Part shown: one piece after another, positions 28,683 through 36,386 of the stretch
How the letters are laid out: the number at the start of each line of letters is the position of its first letter
Numbering within the stretch: the first letter of the stretch is position 1
From: Leucobacter allii
Lineage (GTDB): Bacteria > Actinomycetota > Actinomycetes > Actinomycetales > Microbacteriaceae
Assembly: GCF_022919155.1 (NCBI RefSeq)
Contig: NZ_CP095045.1
Location: 1,488,001 to 1,552,000, forward strand
Reading direction: 5' to 3'
Length of the DNA: 64,000 bases
The notes under the pieces: generated by a model
Told to the model about the DNA's origin: nothing
What the model saw: only the letters and a program-made list of their open reading frames with translations
The model's database searches: none
Program-made: the position numbers and the translations under genes

Positions 28683-29696
28683 CTACCCCGCCGGGCGTGT
28701 CGTGACGGGGGCCAGCTCGCTGTTCAGCTGGCGGTCGAGCTCCGAGCTGATCGCGCTGAGCTCGGTCAGCTGCTCGCGCAGGTCGTTGTAGCGGTCGATG
28801 TCGATCTGCAGCGCGTCCCGGGTCGCATCGAGGTCGGCCCGGCGCTGCGTCATCGTCGAGCGCCGGCGATCCAGGAGCGCCTGCTCCGCGGTCGACGCGG
28901 GGACCGCAGCCTCGAGCTCCTCGGCATCGGCGTTGTACTCGGTGACCTCGTGGTCGTACTCGGCCTTGCGGTTCTCGACGTCGGCGCGCAGGGTCTCCAT
29001 CTCCTCCTCGAGCGCGTCGGCCTCGCGCTGCAGGCCCACGAACACCGAGTGGTAGGCGTCGAAGCGATCGACGAGCGCCCCGCGGTCGGCGAACCACGTC
29101 GCGTAGTGCTCCTCCAGCCACTCGGGCAGCTCGCGCACCTCGGTGCCGAGCACGGAGTGGAGCTCGTTCGCGAAGGCGGTGTCCGAGAGGTGCTCGTAGA
29201 TCGACATGCGTTCGCGCAGCGCATCGTCGTGCTCCGCGAGGGCGTCGTACTCGGTGCGCAAGCGCTGGGCCAGCGCCATGCGGTCGCCCTCAGCCAGCCG
29301 CGCGTAGACGGCGTGCAGCAACTCGTGCGCCGCGGTGACCTCCACGATCCCGCTCACCCGCGGATCCGTGACGCCGAAGAGATGGATGCGGTCCCCCGTG
29401 TAGCATCCGAGGACGTGCCCCTGTTCGGAATGATCGACCCCGGCGCACTGATCGTTGAAGTGCTGGCTGGCGTCGACCGTCGGCCGCGTGGCGAGCAGGG
29501 TGCGTTCGCCGGCGTCCGTGAGGTTCAGCTCATCGACCAGCTCCACGACGCGGGCGCTCGGTTCGAAGGTCATCGCCGCGAACTGATCCGAGATGAGCTG
29601 GCGCTGGGTCACCGCGCAGACCACCAGCGCCACGACGGCGAGGAACACCGCGAAGCCGAACACCCGCTTCGCCCTCCCCCGGCTGCGCTCCTCCAT
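28683..29696 (-). CDS. Membrane-anchored metallopeptidase-like protein with coiled coil
   Basis: The 337-residue protein has an N-terminal membrane anchor ('VFGFAVFLAVVALVVCAVT', about 12-30), then an outside domain with an HExxH motif 'AAHELLHAVYARL' (about His123). Two Cys in 'NDQCAGVDHSEQGHVLGCY' could form a disulfide. Residues 205-330 form a long coiled coil. Actinobacterial relatives are uncharacterised. Zinc peptidase activity is inferred from the motif only. It is transcribed toward the tRNA-Val(CAC) gene. Confidence 0.7.
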   Translation of the reverse strand: MEERSRGRAKRVFGFAVFLAVVALVVCAVTQRQLISDQFAAMTFEPSARVVELVDELNLTDAGERTLLATRPTVDASQHFNDQCAGVDHSEQGHVLGCYTGDRIHLFGVTDPRVSGIVEVTAAHELLHAVYARLAEGDRMALAQRLRTEYDALAEHDDALRERMSIYEHLSDTAFANELHSVLGTEVRELPEWLEEHYATWFADRGALVDRFDAYHSVFVGLQREADALEEEMETLRADVENRKAEYDHEVTEYNADAEELEAAVPASTAEQALLDRRRSTMTQRRADLDATRDALQIDIDRYNDLREQLTELSAISSELDRQLNSELAPVTTRPAG

Positions 29697-29848
29697 GCAT
29701 CAACCGTAGTCGCGACGAGGGGGTTCGCGGCGGAAAATCGTGGGAATCACGGGTCCTCCCGGGCGGCACGCCCGGGAGGCGCGGAGCGATTTGCGCGGAT
29801 GCGCGCGACCCCCCTATAGTTATTCAGGTCGCGGTAAGCGGCGGAAAT

Positions 29849-29921
29849 GCGGATGTAGCGCAGTTGGTAGCGCATCACCTTGCCAAGGTGAGGGTCGCGA
29901 GTTCGAGTCTCGTCATCCGCT
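29849..29921 (+). tRNA. tRNA-Gly (GCC)
   Basis: Acceptor GCGGATG pairs with CATCCGC; the anticodon loop CTTGCCAAG carries GCC; the T arm contains GAGTTCGAGTCTC; discriminator T at 29921. CCA is not encoded. First of a plus-strand tRNA cluster. Confidence 0.95.
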
Positions 29922-29965
29922 CTGGTGGCCGGTAGCCCGGTCGCCTGTTTGGTGGTAACCATTAC

Positions 29966-30036
29966 GGTGGCGTGGCCGAGAGGCGAGGCAGCGGCCTGCA
30001 AAGCCGTATACACGGGTTCGAATCCCGTCGCCACCT
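29966..30036 (+). tRNA. tRNA-Cys (GCA)
   Basis: Acceptor GGTGGCG pairs with CGCCACC; the anticodon loop CCTGCAAAG carries GCA; the T arm contains GGGTTCGAATCCC; discriminator T at 30036. 71 nt, the usual short D arm of tRNA-Cys. Confidence 0.95.
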
Positions 30037-30062
30037 CTCGGACAACTGAATAGCCTGAACAG

Positions 30063-30134
30063 GCGCGATTGGCGCAGCGGTAGCGCGCTTCCCTGACACG
30101 GAAGAGGTCACTGGTTCGATCCCAGTATCGCGCA
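30063..30134 (+). tRNA. tRNA-Val (GAC)
   Basis: Acceptor GCGCGAT pairs with ATCGCGC; the anticodon loop CCTGACACG carries GAC; the T arm contains TGGTTCGATCCCA; discriminator A at 30134. Its anticodon arm closely resembles that of tRNA-Val(CAC) at 28.5 kb. Confidence 0.95.
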
Positions 30135-30142
30135 CGAGATCG

Positions 30143-30167
30143 GCCCCCGACGCGAGTCGGGGGCTTT
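30143..30167 (+). terminator. Intrinsic terminator after tRNA cluster
   Basis: GCCCCCGAC (30143-30151) pairs with GTCGGGGGC (30156-30164) around a GCGA loop and is followed by TTT. It lies 8 nt past tRNA-Val(GAC). Confidence 0.85.
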
Positions 30168-30238
30168 CGTGTCTCCCGGCCTCCCCTCGAGCCCCTGCGC
30201 TTGCTAGTCTGACGACAGCTTCGAAGGAGAGGACCCGC

Positions 30239-30754
30239 ATGCGCTATCAGATGACCCGGAAGCTCTTCGCGCTGGGCGACCAGGGCGTGATCACCGATGA
30301 GCACGGCAACTCCGTCTACCGCAACGCCGGCAAGTTCTTCAGCCTCCACGACCGGGTGCGCCTGCTCGATATGCAGGGTGAAGAGGTGGCGACCTTCCAC
30401 AGCAAGCTGCTCTCCTTCCCCAAGCGCATGTTCATCGAGATCGGCGGCGAGCCGGCCGCCACCGTCACGCGCAAGGCGCTCGCGGTACGCGTCAAGTTCG
30501 ACATCGAACTCGCCTCCGGGGAGCGGTGGGAGCTGCACGGGGACTGGGTCGACCGCAGCTTCACGCTGACCGACGGGGCCGGCGCGACCGTCGCGCAGGT
30601 CACGAAGGCGTGGGTCTCCGTCGCCGGCCGGTACGGCATCGACATCGCCGAGGGGCGCGATGAACTGCTCGTTCTCATGATCCTCGTCGCCCTGGAGTCC
30701 ACCGTCGCCGAGGACGAGGAGAATCTCGACGTCGGAGCGGGGTCGACGTGGTGA
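30239..30754 (+). CDS. LURP-one-related (tubby/scramblase-like) protein
   Basis: The 171-residue protein follows GGAGAGGACC. It has the LOR family pattern of a beta barrel round a central helix: 'KLFALGDQGVITDEHGNSVYRNAGKFFSLHDRVRLLDMQGEEVATFHSKLLSF', 'FDIELASGERWELHGDW' and 'YGIDIAEGRDELLVLMILVALE' as the buried helix. Bacterial members are uncharacterised and were linked to a phospholipid scramblase-like fold. It overlaps the start of the next gene. Confidence 0.75.
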   Translation: MRYQMTRKLFALGDQGVITDEHGNSVYRNAGKFFSLHDRVRLLDMQGEEVATFHSKLLSFPKRMFIEIGGEPAATVTRKALAVRVKFDIELASGERWELHGDWVDRSFTLTDGAGATVAQVTKAWVSVAGRYGIDIAEGRDELLVLMILVALESTVAEDEENLDVGAGSTW

Positions 30755-31149
30755 CCCCGAGCGGTGCGCGGCGGCCGGCTGCCGCGTGGGCGACGATCCT
30801 GGAGGCCGTCGTCCTGGCGCTGTACGGCGCCGCCGTCCTCATCGCCGGTTTCGCGCTCATCGGCAATGCGCTGTTCGTCGATGCCGCGCGGAGCGGCCAG
30901 GCCGTGGTCGCCGTCGCCGGCCTCGCAAGCGCGCTCCTGCTGCTGATCTTCGCGATCGCCCTGCTGCGCGGCGCGCCCTGGGCGCGGCCGGCGACGATCG
31001 TGCTGCAGCTCGCGGTGCTTCTCGGCGGCCTGCTGCTGCTCATCCTCGGCCCCGAGCGGTGGCTCGGCGCGGCGGCGCTGCTCCTCTCGGCGACGGTGCT
31101 CGGACTGCTCCTCGCGCGCCCCGCACGGACCGCGGCGCCGGGCGCCTGA
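30748..31149 (+). CDS. Hypothetical membrane protein, four transmembrane segments
   Basis: The GTG start overlaps the previous stop (a second GTG at 30751 is equally possible). Four hydrophobic helices are visible: 'ATILEAVVLALYGAAVLIAGFALI', 'AVVAVAGLASALLLLIFAIALL', 'ATIVLQLAVLLGGLLLLIL' and 'LGAAALLLSATVLGLLLA'. No charged catalytic residues. Cotranscription with the LOR-family gene is likely. Confidence 0.75.
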   Translation: MVTPSGARRPAAAWATILEAVVLALYGAAVLIAGFALIGNALFVDAARSGQAVVAVAGLASALLLLIFAIALLRGAPWARPATIVLQLAVLLGGLLLLILGPERWLGAAALLLSATVLGLLLARPARTAAPGA

Positions 31150-31208
31150 GTCGAGGCCCCGCGGCGGAACGTCGGACTCTGCAGAGGAGGCCTCGCGACC
31201 GCGGAGAC

Positions 31209-31249
31209 ACCGCGGGCCCGGCGCGCCGATGGCGATCCGGGCCCGCGGT
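31209..31249. terminator. Hairpin between convergent genes
   Basis: ACCGCGGGCCCGG (31209-31221) pairs with CCGGGCCCGCGGT (31237-31249), a 13-bp stem with a 15-nt loop, between the membrane protein gene (+) and the Rv0909-like gene (-). No T tract. Confidence 0.6.
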
Positions 31250-31266
31250 GCGCGTCCTCTGCGGGA

Positions 31267-31503
31267 CTACTCGTTGCCGATCTTGCCGTCGAGGTTGTCG
31301 CGCACCTCGTCGACCTTGTCGGCGAACTTGCCGCCCGTGACCTTGTTCGCGAGTCCGGCAGCCCCGTCGAGCAGCCGATCGCTGATGCCCTCGGCCTGCT
31401 CGCTCTTGAGCGCGTCGCCGACCTTGTCGGCGTTCTCCTCGGCGAAGGTCTTCGCCTTGCCCGCGAGATCGGCCGCCTGCTTGCCGAGATCCTCGATGCC
31501 CAT
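31267..31503 (-). CDS. Rv0909-family antitoxin-like protein
   Basis: The 78-residue product starts at ATG 31503. 'GKQAADLAGKAKTFAEENADKVGDALKSEQAEGISDRLLDGAAGLANKVTGGKFADKVDEVRDNLDGKI' has the repeated amphipathic helices and the 'vTGGKfadKvd..rd.ld' ending of the Rv0909/MT0933 antitoxin-like family. No toxin gene is adjacent, so it may be an orphan or a general small structural protein. Confidence 0.7.
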   Translation of the reverse strand: MGIEDLGKQAADLAGKAKTFAEENADKVGDALKSEQAEGISDRLLDGAAGLANKVTGGKFADKVDEVRDNLDGKIGNE

Positions 31504-31711
31504 GTGCACTCCACTCTGTCGCGCGGCCGAGCGGTTCGGTCCGCTGCGGCCATTATGACGCGCGCGCGGCGCCGCGGGGAAGACCCGGGCGCAACTTGAC
31601 GCCGGTCGGGGGACGCACGAGCGAAGGAATGCGCGTGCGGGGCGGGGCTTGCATTCCGGGGGTAGCGGAGGAGAATGGACGCGTTCCAGTTCGCAGGCGA
31701 AGGGAGCCCGC

Positions 31712-32083
31712 ATGATCGGCGCACTGCACACGGTCGTCCTCGACGCCCCGGATCCGCTGGCGCTCGCCGGCTTCTACCGCGAGGTGCTCGGCGGCAGCGT
31801 GGAGGTGGACCCCGAGGAGGACGGGCCCGACGGCGCGGAGTGGGTGGAACTCGCCCTCGCCGAGACGGGCCCCCGGCTCGCCTTCCAACGGTCCCCCGGG
31901 TACGTGCCTCCGGTCTGGCCGGGAGACGACGGCGATCAGCAGCTGCACCTCGACATCAGGGTCGCCGACTTCGACGCCGCCGAACAGGCGCTGCTCGCCG
32001 CGGGTGCTCGGCATCTCGAGACCCATCGCGGGTTCCGGGTGTACCTCGATCCGGTCGGCCACCCGTTCTGCACGGTCGGCTGA
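31712..32083 (+). CDS. VOC (glyoxalase/bleomycin-resistance fold) protein
   Basis: The 123-residue product has the vicinal oxygen chelate layout: 'HTVVLDAPDPLALAGFYREVLGG', 'WVELALAETGPRLAFQRSPGY', 'QLHLDIRVADFDAAEQALLAAGAR' and 'FRVYLDPVGHPFCTV'. Possible metal ligands are the His in the first strand, the His in 'LHLDI' and an acidic residue near 'YLDPVGHPF'. Substrate unknown. Confidence 0.85.
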   Translation: MIGALHTVVLDAPDPLALAGFYREVLGGSVEVDPEEDGPDGAEWVELALAETGPRLAFQRSPGYVPPVWPGDDGDQQLHLDIRVADFDAAEQALLAAGARHLETHRGFRVYLDPVGHPFCTVG

Positions 32084-32107
32084 CGCAGCCGGATCGGAGA
32101 CGGTACG

Positions 32108-32764
32108 ATGACCCGCGTGCGCGTCCACAACCTCGCCCTCTCGCTCGACGGCTTCGGCACGGGCGTCGACCAGCGGCTCGAGTCCCCCTTCGGGCACGCG
32201 GGCACGCGACTCATGGAGTGGTTCTTCCCGACGCCGACGTTCCAGGCCCAGACCGGCGATCGTGAGCGGCGGCCGGTGGATCCGGCGGCGGCTGCGGACG
32301 ACGTCTTCGCCCGTCGCGGATTCGAGGGCATCGGCGCCGAGATCATGGGATCGCGGAAGTTCGGCCCACCGGGTTGGCCCGACGATCCCGACTGGCGGGG
32401 GTGGTGGGGCGAGGAGCCGCCGTTCCGGACCCCGGTGCTCGTGCTGACGCATACGCCGCGCGAGCCCGTCGTCTTCCCGAACGGTACGGAGTTCCGCTTC
32501 CTGTCTGCCGAGCCCCGCGAGGCCCTCGCGCGCGCGACGGAGCTCGCGGACGGACTCGACGTGCGGATCGGCGGCGGCCCGTCGACGGTGCGCGCGTTCC
32601 TCGCGGCGGGACTCGTCGATCTGCTGCACGTCGTGCAGGTCCCCGTGATCCTCGGCCGGGGCGAGCGGCTCTGGGACGGCCTCGAAGGCCTCGAGCGCGG
32701 CTACGACATCGAGGCCACGACGACGCCGAGCGGCGTCACCCATCTCGTGTTCTCGCGGGAGTGA
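32108..32764 (+). CDS. Dihydrofolate reductase-like (RibD C-terminal) protein
   Basis: The 218-residue product fits the RibD C-terminal/DHFR fold: 'RVHNLALSLDGFGTG', 'GAEIMGSRKFGPPGW', 'PVLVLTHTPREPV' and the NADPH-loop 'VRIGGGPSTVRAFLAAGLVDLLHVVQVPVILGRGERLW'. Most relatives are NADPH-dependent reductases of unknown substrate. It is 24 nt downstream of the VOC gene, possibly cotranscribed. Confidence 0.85.
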   Translation: MTRVRVHNLALSLDGFGTGVDQRLESPFGHAGTRLMEWFFPTPTFQAQTGDRERRPVDPAAAADDVFARRGFEGIGAEIMGSRKFGPPGWPDDPDWRGWWGEEPPFRTPVLVLTHTPREPVVFPNGTEFRFLSAEPREALARATELADGLDVRIGGGPSTVRAFLAAGLVDLLHVVQVPVILGRGERLWDGLEGLERGYDIEATTTPSGVTHLVFSRE

Positions 32765-32789
32765 TCGCCAAGACCCGCAGCGCGCGGGC

Positions 32790-33377
32790 TCAGGCCGGGA
32801 CGCCCGGGAAGCCGTGGAGCGCGGCAGCCGCTCCGACCGCGCGGGCGAAGCGGTCCCGGGGCAGCACATGGCCCTCGCGGCGCATGCCGGCGTCGGCGAC
32901 GCGGAGCACTCGATCCGGCGCGAGGAAGCTCTCCCGGCCCTGTCCGTCCCAGCCGCCCGTACCGACGGAGACGAACCCCCGATGCGGCTTGGTGCTCAGG
33001 TAGCAGGCCGCGGTGGTGCGCGCATCGATGCGCGCGATGATGAGCACGGGGCGGTCCTTGCCCCGGCCGTCGTTCTCCTCGTACGGCACCCAGGTCCACA
33101 CGATCTCCCCCGGGTCCGGCCGGCCGTCGGGCGCGGGGTCGTAACTCGGGCGCAGCGCGCGGATCTCGGACGCGGTGAGTTCGCGGGTGGCGCCGTCGCC
33201 GGATCGCCCGGGGCTCTCGGCATCGGCGGGCGCCGAATCGCGGGAGCGCGATCCGGGATGTGCGGACGGCACGGGCTCCGCGGTCGGCGCCGATCGTCGG
33301 GAGGAGCGCAGGAACGCCGAGACGAAGGAGCGCAGGAAGTCCGCGATCCATCCCGACCGCGGCGCTCCCCCGCTCAT
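32790..33377 (-). CDS. PemK/MazF-family toxin-like protein
   Basis: The 195-residue product has an 80-residue polar N-terminal extension with one hydrophobic patch, then a MazF/PemK-like SH3 barrel: 'DPGEIVWTWVPYEENDGRGKDRPVLIIARID', 'ACYLSTKPHRGF' and 'ESFLAPDRVLRVADAGMRREGHVLPRDRF'. Family members are RNA-cutting toxins, but this lacks a neighbouring antitoxin and is coupled to zapE (ATGA overlap). It may therefore be a non-toxic actinobacterial variant. Confidence 0.75.
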   Translation of the reverse strand: MSGGAPRSGWIADFLRSFVSAFLRSSRRSAPTAEPVPSAHPGSRSRDSAPADAESPGRSGDGATRELTASEIRALRPSYDPAPDGRPDPGEIVWTWVPYEENDGRGKDRPVLIIARIDARTTAACYLSTKPHRGFVSVGTGGWDGQGRESFLAPDRVLRVADAGMRREGHVLPRDRFARAVGAAAALHGFPGVPA

Positions 33378-34441
33378 CGCGACAACTCGCTCGCCGTGAG
33401 CGCGTTCAGACGCGAGACGCAGCGCAGGTACTTCTTGCGGTACCCGCCGTCGAGCATCCCGCCCCCGAAGATCGAGGTGAGCGGCACACCGGTGGCGCGG
33501 ATCGGGATCTGCGCATCGTAGACCCGGTCGATGAACGCCACGAAGCGCAGCGCCGCGGACTGGTCGGTGAGCTCGTGCACCTCGCGCAGACCGATGCAGC
33601 GCACGCCGTCGAGCAGCCCAATGTAGCTGGAGGGGTGCACCGAGGCGAGGTGCTCGATGAGTGCCGAGAAATCGTCGTCGGTAGCCCGTTCGCCCGCGGC
33701 CGCGGCGTCCGCGAGGGCGAAGCGGTAGGCCTCGTCGGAGAGGACTGCGGCGTCGCCCGTGATGTCGCGCTGACGGTAGTCGACGCCGTCGATCCTGATG
33801 GTCTCGAAGCGGTCGGACATCGCCTGGATCTCGCGCATGAAGTCCGCGGCGGCGAAGCGCCCCTCGCCGAGCGCGTTGGGCGGGGTGTTGGAGGTCGCGA
33901 CGATCTTCGAACCGGTCGCGGTGAGATCGCCGATCAGCCGGGTCATGAGCATCGTGTCACCCGGATCGTCGAGCTCGAACTCGTCGATGCAGATGAGACG
34001 CGCCCCCTGCAGCACGCTCACGGCGCCCGCATACCCGAGCGCGCCGACGAGGGCCGTGTACTGGATGAAGGTGCCGAAATACCGCCGCCCCGCCGTGGCG
34101 TGCCACGTCGCGGCGAGCAGGTGCGTCTTGCCCACGCCGAAGCCTCCGTCGAGGTAGACGCCCGGCTTCCCGGTGCCGACCCGCTGCGCCTCGGGCTGCG
34201 GCTTGCGCCGGCCGAGGCCGAAGAATCCGCCGCGCGCCTGCGGGGCCTCCGGGGCGACGAAGCCGCGCAGCAGCTCCCTGGCCTCGTCCTGCGATGGGTA
34301 GGCCGCGTCCGGCCGGTAGGAGTCGAAGGACGCGTGATCGAACTGGGGCGGGGGCACGAGCGTGGCGACGAGGTCGGTGCCCGAGATGCTGGGCCGGCGG
34401 TCGACGAGTCGAGCGGAGCTGTGCTGCTGATCAGAGGACAT
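33374..34441 (-). CDS. zapE: Cell division protein ZapE (AFG1-like ATPase)
   Basis: The 355-residue product from ATG 34441 has Walker A 'GGFGVGKTHLL' (about residues 107-117), Walker B 'LICIDEFELDD', sensor 1 'VATSNTPPNALGEG' and the typical 'FDGVDYRQRD'-like segment 'IRIDGVDYRQRD'. AFG1/ZapE ATPases act at the divisome or in protein quality control. It starts at an ATG 54 nt from the hydrolase gene's end. Confidence 0.9.
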   Translation of the reverse strand: MSSDQQHSSARLVDRRPSISGTDLVATLVPPPQFDHASFDSYRPDAAYPSQDEARELLRGFVAPEAPQARGGFFGLGRRKPQPEAQRVGTGKPGVYLDGGFGVGKTHLLAATWHATAGRRYFGTFIQYTALVGALGYAGAVSVLQGARLICIDEFELDDPGDTMLMTRLIGDLTATGSKIVATSNTPPNALGEGRFAAADFMREIQAMSDRFETIRIDGVDYRQRDITGDAAVLSDEAYRFALADAAAAGERATDDDFSALIEHLASVHPSSYIGLLDGVRCIGLREVHELTDQSAALRFVAFIDRVYDAQIPIRATGVPLTSIFGGGMLDGGYRKKYLRCVSRLNALTASELSR

Positions 34442-34495
34442 CGGAGCCAGTGTATCCGCTCGGCATGGCTCGCGGCGCACGCGCTCGCCGCCGAC

Positions 34496-35689
34496 CTAGC
34501 CGCGCCACGGGGGATGCGGCAGCGCCCGCGCGAACGCCTCGGTGCTCCGCTCCCACGGCGCGGGATCGACGTTCCAGAGCTTCACGTGCTCGCCGCGATC
34601 CTGGAGCCGCAACTGCACGAGCTCGGGACGGGCCGCGGCCAGGCGCTCGGCGCCGGCGCACGGGACGAAGGTGTCCGCGCGGCTCGCGTGGATGAGGACG
34701 GGGACCGTGAGCGCACGACCGAGCGCGGAGGCCTCCAGGCGGTCGAAGGGGATGCCGTCGTCCTCGCCGGCGCGCACGAGGCCCGCGTCGAGCAGGCGCA
34801 CGCCGAACCCGGCCACGCGCCGCGGCACCCGCATGCCGGCCGCGTGGTACCGCAGCAGCTCCTCCCAGTCGATCGCGGGCGAATCGAGGATCAGCCCGTC
34901 GACGACGCTGCGGTGCTCGCCGCCGCTCGCCGCGAGCAGGCACGCGGTCGCCCCCATGGACCAGCCCACGAGGGTGACCCGTCCCGCCCCCCGCCGCACG
35001 GCCTCGGCCACGGCGGCGTCCACATCGCGGGACTCGGAGACGCCGAGGCCGTAGCGGGCGTGGCGTCCGCTCGGCGCACCGGTGTCGTTGCGGTAGCTGA
35101 TGACGAGGCTCGTGATCCCGGCGCGGGCCAGCGGCGCGACCCCGCGGAGCGTCTCGACCGGGTCCGCGCCGCGGCCGTGGACGTGGACGGCCCAGCGCCG
35201 CTTCCGGGCGCGCTTCGGATGCACGAGCCACGCCTCGGCCTCGCCGAGCTCCGTGGGGAACGCGATGCGCTCCGTGCGGTAGCCGAGCTCGGCGGCGTCG
35301 GCGAACCACCAGCCCGTGATGCGGCCGGTCGTTCCCGGGACGAGCGTCCCGCGGTCGACGGCGACGAGTTCGCGCAGCACGCCGCCGGCGGAGTCGGCCG
35401 CGCCCGCGACAACGGCGCCAAGGCGCGCGTGGCCCGCTCCCCCGTCGAAGACGAGGGAATAGCGCCCGGGAAGGCCCGCATCGGTACCGCGGAGCCGCAC
35501 GTGCGCCGCGCCGTCCCGCTCGAGCACCGCCAGTACGCGCACGGGCGCCTCCGGCACGGCGGCGGGAGTCACCGCGCGCCTGGCCAAGGCGACGCCGCCG
35601 AGCACCGCGAGACCGGCTCCCGCCGTCGCGGCGAGGGCGAGCCACGCCGCTCCGATCCCGATCGCACGCCCGCGATCCCGTCCGGTCAT
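34496..35689 (-). CDS. Alpha/beta hydrolase with N-terminal membrane anchor
   Basis: The 397-residue protein has an N-terminal hydrophobic segment ('AIGIGAAWLALAATAGAGLAVLGGVAL'), suggesting export or anchoring. The hydrolase domain has oxyanion region 'WAVHVHGRGADP', nucleophile Ser in 'LVGWSMGATA', Asp in 'LIHASRADTFVP' and His in 'DRGEHVKLW'. It is divergent from the DUF3000 gene. Esterase or peptidase activity is likely; substrate unknown. Confidence 0.85.
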   Translation of the reverse strand: MTGRDRGRAIGIGAAWLALAATAGAGLAVLGGVALARRAVTPAAVPEAPVRVLAVLERDGAAHVRLRGTDAGLPGRYSLVFDGGAGHARLGAVVAGAADSAGGVLRELVAVDRGTLVPGTTGRITGWWFADAAELGYRTERIAFPTELGEAEAWLVHPKRARKRRWAVHVHGRGADPVETLRGVAPLARAGITSLVISYRNDTGAPSGRHARYGLGVSESRDVDAAVAEAVRRGAGRVTLVGWSMGATACLLAASGGEHRSVVDGLILDSPAIDWEELLRYHAAGMRVPRRVAGFGVRLLDAGLVRAGEDDGIPFDRLEASALGRALTVPVLIHASRADTFVPCAGAERLAAARPELVQLRLQDRGEHVKLWNVDPAPWERSTEAFARALPHPPWRG

Positions 35690-35809
35690 GTCTCCGGTCC
35701 CCTTCCTCTCGTGCGCCGCTCCACCGCGCCGCGCGTCTTCTCAGGATCCTCGCATCTTCGGCGTGGCTGCGCACGATCGCACAGTGAGAACTCTAGTGTT
35801 CCCTGTGTG

Positions 35810-36382
35810 ATGGCAAGGATCGGGGCGCACCCCGTCGACTTCAGCGCCGCGGCCGAGCAGATCCGCGGCGCACGGCTGCGCGAGGAGCTCGTGGTGCAGG
35901 AGATCGCGGCGCCGGAGCGCATCGCACCGCAGTCGATCGCCCTCGCCGCCGGCGTCGCCCGCGGTCCGCGGCGCGGGCTCGACGCCGAGGGCAGCATCGA
36001 CTCCGCCCACGGAGCGGGCCGCCTCGTGCTCATGCACGATCCCGAGTCGGCCGCCGAATGGGGCGGGCCCTTCCGCATCGTCTGCTTCGCGCAGGCCCCG
36101 CTCGAGGTGGAGATCGGCGTCGATCCGTTCATCTCGGACGTCGCATGGTCCTGGCTCGTCGACGCGCTCGAATCCCGCGGCGCGGCGCATATCGCGCTCG
36201 CCGGCACGGCGACCAAGACGCTCTCGAGCGGCTTCGGGACGCTCGAGTCGCAGGGCGACGCCGCGCAGATCGAGCTCCGCGCCTCCTGGACCCCGCTCGG
36301 GCCCGCATTCGCATCCCACGCCGAGGCGTGGTCGGAACTGCTCTGCCTGCTGGCGGGGCTCCCCCATCGAGAGGTGCACTGA
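35810..36382 (+). CDS. DUF3000 family protein
   Basis: The 190-residue product is a recognisable actinobacterial DUF3000: 'FSAAAEQIRGARLREELVVQEIAAPERIAPQSIALAAGV', 'GRLVLMHDPESAAEWGGPFRIVCFAQAPLEVEIGVDPFISDVAWSWLVDALE' and 'GTATKTLSSGFGTLE'. The family usually lies immediately upstream of RNase D, as here (4 nt gap). Function unknown. A GTG one codon earlier is an alternative start. Confidence 0.88.
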   Translation: MARIGAHPVDFSAAAEQIRGARLREELVVQEIAAPERIAPQSIALAAGVARGPRRGLDAEGSIDSAHGAGRLVLMHDPESAAEWGGPFRIVCFAQAPLEVEIGVDPFISDVAWSWLVDALESRGAAHIALAGTATKTLSSGFGTLESQGDAAQIELRASWTPLGPAFASHAEAWSELLCLLAGLPHREVH

Positions 36383-36386
36383 CCCC

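Noticed and set aside
31267..31503. Complete toxin-antitoxin pair with the PemK-like gene
   Set aside because: The Rv0909-like gene is over 1 kb away, with two unrelated genes between, so no pair can be claimed.
33260..36382. 1040-codon plus-strand frame
   Set aside because: Only its last 190 codons (DUF3000) are real; the rest is an Arg-rich shadow of zapE and the hydrolase.
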